NCBI GenBank assembly: GCA_026545765.1
Contig: CM048842.1
Coordinates: 46,509,431 to 46,573,430 of the forward strand
Source: Plantago major
Lineage: Eukaryota; Streptophyta; Magnoliopsida; Lamiales; Plantaginaceae
Direction of reading: 5' to 3'
Length of the DNA stretch: 64,000 nucleotides
Numbering within the stretch: position 1 is the stretch's first letter; the number at the start of each line of letters is the position of its first letter. This document shows, one piece after another, positions 11,201-19,850 of the stretch. The notes beneath the pieces were generated by a model that was not told the DNA's origin, did not search any database, and worked only from the letters and a program-made list of their open reading frames with translations. The position numbers were made by a program, and so were the translations under genes.

Positions 11201-13715
11201 TACACAGTTGAGACACTGTTGCATAAGGATTTCTTCAAAGAAGTGGCGCATCGGTTGACACAAGCCTTTGAACAGGCGGATGGTCAGGCAAGATTACAGA
11301 TGGCATTCAAGCCAGTTCTGCCCCAGACTCTGCAATTCTTACCTTCTGAACAAGAAGAAGTAAATGGGCAGAAGATCACTTTACCAGAAGTGATTAATCT
11401 TGTGTCTGAAGACGACGAGGAGGAAGAAATAAACGAAAATGAATTTGATGAACCTCCCACTGACCATCACAAGGATGATGATAAAAAGGATGATGATGAT
11501 GCCCCTGCACCAGGGACCGGAGGAATTTCACAGAAACATATTGCCTCAACTGCTGAAAAGCAAACTGAGAGGAAAATACAGAAATCTCCGTCTTCATCTC
11601 CTCAGAAATCCACTCATCCATCTTCTCACCAACTTCCAGATACTACTGAACAAGTAGTTGAGCTTTCTGCCGAAATTAATCAGAATATCTTGAACTCTCA
11701 AGACAGAACTGCTCAACTCAGACAACTGTTGGAAGAAGAACAACAGCTCCATCTTCAACTGGAAGATCAAATTGCTCAATCCAGAGACAAGCTTGTTCAA
11801 CTTGAAGATCAATATCTCGAAGAGATTAATGCTTACTCTGCGGTTGAAGAACTAAAGGATGCTGTTAATGCTAAACGACAAAAACTTGATACTGAACAAG
11901 TATCTGAAGACAAGCATGATGCTAAGGCTGCATCATCTTCAAAAGATGTTCTATCCTCCTCCCAGGAAGGGAAGAAACCATTCTCTGAGAAGGTTGCTGG
12001 ACTTGACACGATTGATGAAAATGTCCAAGAGGATGAAGATCACTGGGTGGACAACTCAGATGATGAAGAAGACAAAATGTTGGCAGAACACCGCAATGAA
12101 CATCTGGCGGTTTCACACTTGAAAAGGAAGCTAATTGGTCCTAAGATCTTCACCAAGATGCCAAACATTCACTCCAATGAGTACATGAGCAGATACCAAG
12201 TTCTAGCTCAACTGAAAAAGGAGATGTCTCTTCAAAACCAAGAAGTACTTGCCTTCGTCCCATCTGAACTGCAAAAGTTCACTGAGCTCTTCACTCAGAG
12301 AACTACAAGTATAGTCATTGCTCAGAAGGATCTGGGAATGATTAGGGATGATGATGTCTCATTAGCTGAAAAAGCTCTCCAAGAGGCAAGCTTCTTTGGA
12401 AGCGGATGCCATCTTAGGCCTTGGCGGAGCTCAGCGATAAGGACAATGGTCTTATCAAAGCGAATCAGAGCTTAAAGCGAACTTCAAAAGTTGGTAGCGC
12501 CTACAATTATCTCTGAGGGCACTTTGACTCTCTCTGATTCCTTCATGAGGTGAGTGACAATGACTAAGGGGAAAGGACATACAAATCTGGACTGGACCTC
12601 AAAGTCGGGGAATGGGAAGAAGGGCGAAATGAAAAAGAAATGCAGGTAATTTTCGGAAAGGAAGTAGATCAAAGAAAACTTCCAGCCACCACTCATATCT
12701 GAGAACCCTCCTCGAAGTACGCCTTGCAAATAGTGCTTCGAGAACCAGCTGAAGGCACTTCAATGATAACAAGGGCAAGGGCACGAAACCTCCAAGGAGT
12801 ACCAAGGCTCGAGGAGAAGACAAGTCGAAAGGGTTGATATCTCTTGAAGAAGAAGAAGAAGGACAAATAATCAAACCCACAGGCAATGAAAGGCGCAAAA
12901 CTCTCACAAGAACTACTCTTGATGATGATGAGGAATCGATGAAGATGAAGCTCCTCTTCACGAAAAAGGAAATTAGAAAGCCTAAGCGAGCCCATTTGCA
13001 AAGCCACTAGCGACTAAAACACCCTGGAAATACCAAGTCTATCCGGTGGTGATTCTTCAAACAACCCAAGGAGAATTCTAGACAAAGAAGGAGCAGTTAA
13101 GAGCGAAATAAAGTCAACTTCCACTCGGGCGGAAGAAGCGAAGATTGAGTATGTGAAGCATGACAGTTCCTCGTCTCTGGATGCATAAATCGGAAGAATG
13201 GCTATTGGATTACAGGCTGAGACACTTACTTGTAAATTCAAGATTTCGAACCCGTCCATAAACGACTCATGGCATGGAGAAAAGACAAACTGACCTTGAT
13301 CAACCGATCACATCAAAGCATGGTTGGATTTTGAAGTTGTCGAAGCTGAAGCCGTGAAGAAGGACCTCTCGATGAATGTCCATATGGAAAACGGATGATG
13401 TGCGGAATTACGAACATCACGAGGAGCGACCTGAGCAAAACTTGCTATGGAACCTACGAGTCGTTCTATCGGAGAAGATCAATACAAGGTGACATCGGAT
13501 ATCGAAGATTATCTCGATTACTTCAAACTCTCGGATATCATAATAGAGCATGCTGGAAGTGGGAAAAGTATACGTGGGTTAAGCACTTTGTCGAAAAAAT
13601 CCTACCAAGACCTACAAAAGTGCGTGGATTTGCGAGAACAGAGATGCTTGCGAACTCTTCTATATGATTATTACGATGACATCAAAGGTTTGGAGATAGG
13701 AAATTTGCGGACTAA
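8290..13715 (+). pseudogene. Spliced 3' (env-position) gene of element A
   Basis: This is the additional gene downstream of pol. The ATG at 8290 begins an N-terminal domain of about 300 residues, followed by a basic NLS-like segment (about 9195-9290) and acidic Glu/Ser/Pro-rich exons. Introns with GT-AG borders lie at about 10099-10181, 10290-10363, 10462-10548, 10700-10785 and 10900-10979, and every downstream exon starts in phase 0. The last exon carries an acidic tract, coiled coils (11640-11900) and the conserved C-terminal domain ending in KFAD plus a stop at 13713-13715. The segment from 12380 on is badly frameshifted and is dense in CAG/CTG-to-CG changes. I see no signal peptide or membrane helix. 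The function is unknown. It holds the position of the Sirevirus env-like ORF, but no sequence evidence makes it an envelope. Confidence 0.75.
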
Positions 13716-14076
13716 TCCACGAGAATCTTGAAGTTTTGAAAGCGAAGACTTGAAAGCAGTAATTAGGATGTTACTTGGAGCTTGGTTACTCCTGTTGTCC
13801 TGATTAACTATGTAATTTTTGTTGTATTTTTGCTGACTGAGCTTAAATGTTTTATGATTAAAGTTATCTGTATTCTTCAATTGTAATTTATCTGATGAAC
13901 TTACTCTCAGATATTATGCTATAAAAGATAACTTGTCAGCAAAGATCACACCTTGTGATTTGGTTGATGTTTACTTTCTGCACTTAATTAACTGACTTGA
14001 AAATCATAAGAAATGATTAAATGATGGATTGTTCACACTCCAGTTGTAATAGACGGATAGTCATCGTTGACTGATC
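13716..14076 (+). other. 3' untranslated spacer of element A
   Basis: Non-coding sequence lies between the 3' gene and the polypurine tract. It is conserved in C (43877-44252, minus) and D (58367-58744), including the blocks ACTTACTCTCAGATATTAT and TTGATGTTTACTTTCTGC. It probably contains the 3' UTR and polyadenylation region of the 3' gene. I see no gene. Confidence 0.6.
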
Positions 14077-14091
14077 AAAAAGGGGGAAATT
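14077..14091 (+). promoter_or_regulatory. Polypurine tract of element A
   Basis: AAAAAGGGGGAAATT stands immediately before the TG that opens the 3' LTR, as expected for the plus-strand primer. The same tract is at 43862-43876 (minus, C) and, with one change, at 58745-58759 (D). Confidence 0.88.
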
Positions 14092-15833
14092 TGTTAGGAA
14101 ATTTGTTAGATATTTTGTTAGAAATATTGTATAAGTTTTGATCAGCAACATGATGACCTATCTTAGTCTCAGAAAGGTGATTAGTACTCTTGGTTCACTT
14201 GAACAATGTAAAAGAGGAAACCCACTTAGTATGATAGTTTAGTAAATCTTGTATAGGATGTTAGGCCTTTGAAATGTAATTTTTATTTCATGAAGAGAAG
14301 ACCAAAAAGAAGACATCAAGCGTGAAGATCAACAACTTTGAAGACTTGAAAGCGCACAAGATTGAAAGCAGTTTTGAAACCTTCACGGATATGTCGAAGA
14401 CACGAAGAGCTTCAAACAAAGCTGTGTCACGAGATATCGAGGATTAAAAGGTCAATCTGGAAACAAGGAAAGTGTCCTGAGATATCTACACTCGGATACC
14501 TTGAGCATAACCACATTTACGAAGAAGAAATATATTGCAAACAAAATTGTTTCAATACAAGTGGTATCTGAAGAATGAAGATAAGGGCGTGCTAAGAATC
14601 GGAGATATCGATCAAAGGAATCTCTATTACAAAGCATAGTTCCGTTGACACTCTGGACAAAGTATAGTCTGATGCATTTAATGCGCAGACGGAGATGCAC
14701 GAACAAAAGCAGCGGTAACCGAAGAAGAAGAAAAACTGCTACGATTACTATACGAGATATCAATAGTTTGAATTTGAGCTATGGATACTATTCAGCGGTA
14801 TTCAAATTCATCTATAAATATCAACACTTAGGCATTTGAGAACATACCAAGAACTTATACCTTTGAACTCATCGATACCTTATACTACGATACACGATCT
14901 TACTCTCTCAAACAAACTACTTATCCTCAAGCTTTACACATTGCGACCAAAGCCTACGATACTTAAGTAGAATTTGAAGTTCTAAGTGTCACGATCCTAA
15001 ACAAGCAAAGCTATCGTGAAGAGTTGAATCAAAGATCAACTATAAAGATTCATTCTCTTGAGCAGATATCATAAGACTTAGGTCGATAAAATCGAACAAG
15101 ATACCATCTGTTGAAAAGTGTATTAAGTATACTTAGTTCCTTTGAGAATTACGATTAGCGAAAAGTTAATACAAGAATCTCATCGACAAACTCAAACCTA
15201 AACCAACACCATAAGCGTGGGTATAGGAAGTACTTAGTTAAATGGGAATAACTCCAAGGTTAATAGGAGTAGAGGAAGTACTTGATTTTGGGAAAATGGG
15301 GAATAACTCCAAGGTTAGCGAGTCTGAGGAAGTACTTGATTTGGGAAACTAAGGAACAACTCAAGGTTCTTGAGTATAGGAAGTACTTAGCTTGGTAAGC
15401 TAGGGAATAACTCGAAGGTTTACGATGCAGGAAGTACTAAATTTGAAGCAGGAACAACTCAAGGGGAACATTTGGTTGGGAACCATTTGTTTAAAGGAAT
15501 CTTAGAATAGGATTATTGTAAGGTGACCTCAATTATCTGTTCTAGTGAATTCTAGGTCTCTGGTAGACCGAAGTGGATTAGTTGGAGGATTACGCCACCT
15601 CCAGATACCACTATACTTGTTGTGTTATTTACTTTCTGCATTTACATTTCAGCAACACACACACACATTTTAACTATTTCTAAACTTATCTTTATTAAGT
15701 CTTCCGCGCTCTGAATCTAAGTATCAGATATCTTCACAGATATCTGAGAAATATTGTTTATTGACAAAAGTTTGAAAAAGACTATTCACCCCCCCCCCTC
15801 TAGTCTTTTACTTTGCCGTTATCGGGACCAACA
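14092..15833 (+). repeat. 3' LTR of element A
   Basis: The 1742-bp LTR begins TGTTAGGAAATTTG and ends CCAACA. It has a TATA box at 14813-14820 and the five-unit tandem array at about 15220-15465. Compared with the 5' copy it is collinear, but many CAG and CTG triplets read CG or ACG (for example CATCAGATACC at about 648 against CATCGATACC at about 14868). The apparent LTR divergence therefore cannot be used to date the insertion. Confidence 0.92.
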
Positions 15834-16110
15834 CTTGGACTGGCAGGATCTGCTGCTCGAGGACCTCCAATTTGCTCACCTTGAGGCTGCCCGAGACTTT
15901 ATGAAGTCGGACTCCTTTAAGTTTTTCATGGCGGACAAATTCGATGCTTCCCGCTTGGATGGGTTTTCATCTGCCATTGGCCAGTTGCACTCCAAGGGAT
16001 TACTTCCACATAAATTTGACTGGAAGGCGGAAGGATTGATTCCTTCCGCGGATGCTAATGGAGTGGAGGTCCAAGTGGACAATGTGCCAGATGAACGGTT
16101 GGCCGCGTGT
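15834..16110 (+). pseudogene. Fragment of a Tat-type antisense gene between elements A and B
   Basis: One frame encodes a segment related to the C-terminal part of the antisense gene of G1 (22090-22400): both contain FKF-M-DK-DASRLDGF, IGQLHSKGLLP and FDWKAEGL. It is bounded on the left by the CCAACA end of A and on the right by the LTR end of B. It is the remnant of an older Tat element into which at least one Sirevirus inserted. The candidate 5-bp target duplications (CTTGG for A, CGTGT for B) cannot be confirmed, because the other flank is missing or rearranged. Confidence 0.85.
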
Positions 16111-16775
16111 TGTTGGTCCAGATAACGGCAAAGTAAAAGACTAGAGGGTGAATGCTAAACTTTGTCGATAAATATTTCTCAGATATACGTGTGAATATAC
16201 TTAAAATAAGCTTAAAATGTGTGTTAACTTCCAAACTAAGTACTTCACAGTACTTGAATATGGTGTTGGTTTTGTTTGAGTTGTCAGTATACTTAATACA
16301 CTTTTCAATGTGGTATCTTATTCTTTTCTTGACCCAGTCTTATGATAGCTGTTCAGAATGAATCTCGATATTTGATCTGAGATCGAACAGACTTTCTGAA
16401 TCAAAATTATAGCGATGCTTTCAGAATAAGTAGTTTGCTTTTAGAAAGATATGTGTTGAGTAGCGTAGATTCGGTGTCTTGGGTTCTCTTCTCAGCGGTC
16501 TAAGTGTTGATATTGAATGCCGTTGAATCTATCAGATAAACTCAATATTGATATCTGAACATTTTTGCGAATAGACCTTTGATTTCAGATATCTCTTGTG
16601 ACATAGTTTGTTAAAACCATTCATGTCTTCAAGATATACGCAATCTTATTTGATAATCTTATGCGGTCTTCAAATCTTCAATGTTGTTGAACTTAAGTAT
16701 GTCTTCTTGTAAGTCATCATGTTTGATCAAAATCTAAGCAGATATTCTAACAAAATATCTAACAAATTTCTAACA
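16111..16775 (-). repeat. 3' LTR of element B, internally deleted
   Basis: It starts TGTTGG and ends CTAACA (complement of the LTR termini), but is only 665 bp against 1661 bp at 42201-43861. Loss is spread over many internal gaps, including the tandem array. CAG/CTG-to-CG changes are frequent, for example TATACGTGTG where the sister LTR has TATCTGTGTA. Confidence 0.8.
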
Positions 16776-17796
16776 ATTTTTGATAAGTCAACAAATCTTA
16801 ATTAATCAATTAGGATGATGTCATTTTAAATTGACGATATCAAGATGATCTGACAGATTATCTTGATTAATCAGCGGTAGTTCTATGGATCGATGCAAAT
16901 TTCCTATCTCAACCTTTTGATGACAATCATGATTTTGGTGTTGATGAAAGCTTATCCATGCCAGTTATTTAAATGATGGGAAATCTTGATTTACGGTAGA
17001 TGATTAAGTTCGAGAATCGAATAGCCGTTTTGATTGATGCACTGAAACAGAGGAATCATTGTCATTCATCACATACTCAATTTTAACTTCTTCTTTGATC
17101 AGATAATCTTGTCAATTTCCTTTCTTGATTGAGATTTCTTCTGACGACTACTATTTTCAAAGCAGCTTGACTTGAGGAGGGCTCTTTTATTCTGAGTGGT
17201 TGCTGGGAGGTTTTCTTGTTTTTACTTCCTCTTTGAGCAGCACCAGCTCCAGATTTTTTGTTGTTTGCTTCTCCTTCTTCCCATTCCCCCTGACTTTGAG
17301 GTCCAGATTTGTATCTTTCCCCCTTTGTCATTGTTGGCTGACTAAGTCTCATAAAGGAATCTGAGAGAGAATCAAAATGTCCTTGTAAATTATGGCGAGA
17401 CCAACTTAGAGTACGCTTTGAGCTCTGATTTCTTGATAAGTCCATTGTCATATCGATGAGCTAATGAAACTAGATGGCATATGCTTTTCGGCTAAAAGCA
17501 TTAGTCCCTTATCATTCCCAGATCTTTTTGAGCAATGACTATGCTTGTTGTTCTCTGAGTGATGAGCTTAGTGAATTTCTTCATTTCAGAGGGGACGGAG
17601 GCAATTACTTCCTTATTCTGTGAAGACAACTCCTTTTTCAGATGAGCCAGTACTTGGTATCTGTTCATGTACTCATGGGAGTGGACATTTGGCAGTTTGC
17701 TAAAAGTTTCAGGAGCAATCAGCTTCCTTTTCAAGTGAGAAACCGCTAGATGTTCATTGCGGTGCTCTGCCAAAGTCTTGTCTTCTTCATCATCTG
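16776..17796 (-). pseudogene. C-terminal part of the 3' gene of element B (left of G1)
   Basis: The stretch matches the end of the 3' gene in C (44246-45990). The end of the coding region (KFAD equivalent) is near 16890, and the block around 17000-17090 matches the conserved C-terminal domain with a large deletion. Two open pieces remain: 17083-17451 (basic region) and 17501-17773 (starting MAEHRNEHLAVSHLKRKL). The frame is cut at 17796 by the G1 insertion and resumes at 31552. Sequence up to about 17500 shows the same CAG/CTG-to-CG pattern as element A, while beyond that point it is clean. Confidence 0.75.
17792..17796. repeat. Target-site duplication of G1, left copy
   Basis: ATCTG directly before the TGCTGAGGGG terminus of G1 is repeated at 31552-31556 directly after its CA terminus. 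The interrupted Sirevirus sequence rejoins as in C (45974: CATCTGAGTAATCAG). Confidence 0.92.
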
Positions 17797-18644
17797 TGCT
17801 GAGGGGTAAACCTCAACACCAACTAACTTAAACCACTACAAATATCCTGAGCTCGATCCCACCTCCAGCTAGAGGTTCGAGGCACCACTTCACTGCTTGC
17901 GTACCTGAAAGGACTAAGTGGGGGTGGGGGTTAGAACGGGATATCTGGATTGCCTGAGTCAATCCGGAGGGAGGCTTTACTCAAGAGAGAGTTGAGAGCT
18001 CTCAATGTAATGGTTTACGAGGAAGGTTACTGTATCCGACCAGTGGATTCTTCTTACCTGGGGGTCTTTGACCCTGTGTTCTATTTATAGTTATCGAGTA
18101 CTTATGGCGAGGCTCATAAGGTGATGCCAAGTGTACGATCCAGATTTGGACACCAATGCTACCTTCGGCCCATGGCCCATTAGTGCAAAGTAGTCCAATA
18201 CCGGTTAATGGGCCTGGGAGGGTAGTTTGGACCTTTTCCCGCTGAGAGTACTGTTTCGCCCGTTGGGTCCGTGTTAGTTCCTCGGACAGATCTGTCTGTC
18301 TGGTTGATTTGTCCTTGGGCAACTCTGGATGTCCGAGCCTAGAGTTCCACGGAAGTATCTCAGTGGTTCTGTTATGTACGTTTGGGCTTATTGCGATAGT
18401 GGCGACCGAGATTCTCTCGTCCGGTCCGTAAGGCACATTTGTACTGACATGGTTAGGTTTAGAAGCCTTTCCTTAGCAAGCTCGGACTAGCTGTGGAGGT
18501 TAATGACTTCAGCGTACTGGTCGAATCACTTTGGGCGGACCATGTGAGGTCGGACCAGTACTGAATTGGCCAGTTAAGCCGTGATGCGCTCTAGGACACG
18601 CTCTATGGCGCCCTTAACGGATTGGACGTATGTCCGTAACAACA
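17797..18644 (-). repeat. 3' LTR of G1
   Basis: The boundary sequence TGCTGAGGGG...AACAACA on the plus strand matches 30702-31551. A TATTTATA at 18082-18089 is the minus-strand TATA box. The LTR differs from its partner by scattered substitutions and small gaps, such as the length of the G run near 17935. Confidence 0.93.
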
Positions 18645-18660
18645 TATGTCCCCCTAGTTT
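18645..18660 (-). promoter_or_regulatory. Polypurine tract of G1
   Basis: On the minus strand AAACTAGGGGGACATA lies directly before the 3' LTR. Confidence 0.7.
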
Positions 18661-19248
18661 CCAAGTATCTTAGTAGAAGATAGTTGGTAACTATGAAGAG
18701 AACGAGTGTGTTGTGGAGCGTGTCCGAATCGTTAATTTGGAGAGAGGGAAAAATCCGCACCTGCTTAGATCTGTCATCCGTGTTCCGTGTTCAGGAATTC
18801 CATATATCTCTCTCCCCCCCCCCCTTTTCCTTCTACAGTCTGAGTTAGCGTAAGTGCTCGGACTGTAGATGGAAAAGGTACTTGTAATTGAGATATATAG
18901 TTCCGAGTACGGTTAGGATGTAGTGTAGCCTTTGGGAGACTTTCCGTTAGGCAGTTTTGTTGAGCTGGTGCTGCTGGGTCGTTGATCCGTAAGTCAAGTA
19001 GGTCCGAAAGGTTGTTTGTTCAGCCCACTGGGAAAGGATCCCGAATGAAGCGTCACGACCGTTGGATTGGGACATCATCAACGGTTGGGGTTGGATGCCC
19101 AACTGATGCGACGTGTCTGTTACAGTTTAGGTGCGCCGTTCTGACAGCAACCCCTTCGTGGAACGTTGCAACCCTTGGATTAGAATGATCTAATGGTTGA
19201 GATTCAAATCCAGGTGATGTGACTCTTGGCTTTCTCCAGGTTGACCAC
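18661..19248. other. G1 3' region without coding sequence
   Basis: No convincing gene was seen on either strand. It lies upstream of the antisense gene promoter and contains a poly-C tract near 18816-18825. It is presumably antisense-promoter and sense 3' non-coding DNA. Confidence 0.5.
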
Positions 19249-19256
19249 TATAAATA
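19249..19256 (+). promoter_or_regulatory. TATA box of the antisense gene of G1
   Basis: TATAAATA is followed about 200 bp later by a good 5' splice site (AAGTAAGTAC, GT at 19453) and, at 19849, by a 3' splice site (CTGCCTTAG) immediately before the antisense ATG. I infer an own promoter with a leader intron at 19453-19849. Confidence 0.55.
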
Positions 19257-19850
19257 GTCATCCCATCGGTCACTTTCACACTTTTGGCGATATCAAAACT
19301 CAGTGCATTCATACATCAATCCGAGCAATTGATGACGCGTCCGAGCAAATAAAATCGCTCAAAATTCATAGATTTTTGCTGCACATCTGTTCCTTCGGAG
19401 GATTGTTCGGCTTAGTCATCCGCAGAAACTTCCATAGTCGACTGTTTGCCAAGTAAGTACGTATTTACTTTGATCAAGCAAGTTTTTCCCTTTTTCTGTG
19501 ATATGCTTCCTGCTGGGTGTTTATTTTGCTCTGCTTTGTACTGGTGCATGCTTAATACTGTGTAACCAAAATTCGAATGTATGTGCTTATCTGGTAGTAT
19601 CTTGGTGCCATTTGGCACACAAGCAGTCGTGAATCGGCTTGTCTTAGCGTGCCGTGTCGTGTAGTTGCTAGTGCCGGTGGCTCATGGCAGTGTGCCAAGG
19701 GTGGTGCCACAGGTACTGATATTGGCCCAGGGGCAGTGTAAAGCCTGTTATGCACCATATCTTAAGCTGTTTTTTTATTTAAGAAGATACGTAAACGAAC
19801 TCTCGGACAACCACCAATATCGTTTCTAACTCGTTTCCTTCTGCCTTAGG

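Larger units (their letters stand above)
1..15833 (+). mobile_element. Element A: Sirevirus-type Ty1/copia retrotransposon, 5' end cut by the window
   Basis: In order, the element has a partial 5' LTR, an initiator-Met primer site, gag with zinc knuckle and coiled coil, PR-INT-RT-RNase H, a purine-rich minisatellite, an additional long gene with its own TATA box and introns, a polypurine tract and a 3' LTR. INT before RT defines Ty1/copia. The post-pol gene, the extended gag and the long LTRs point to the Sirevirus lineage. By comparison with the 3' LTR, 169 bp of the 5' LTR lie outside the window. Full length would be about 16 kb, large for copia. All genes are broken, but many of the breaks coincide with CAG/CTG-to-CG changes that may be sequence errors. 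Confidence 0.9.

Noticed and set aside
11394-12122. Overlapping plus and minus ORFs within the last exon of the 3' gene of A
   Set aside because: They are alternative-frame shadows of the acidic coiled-coil region, as shown by the frame conserved with C and D.
8290-13715. Calling the 3' gene a true viral envelope
   Set aside because: I see no signal peptide, transmembrane helix or fusion-peptide-like segment. The basic and coiled-coil regions suggest another role.
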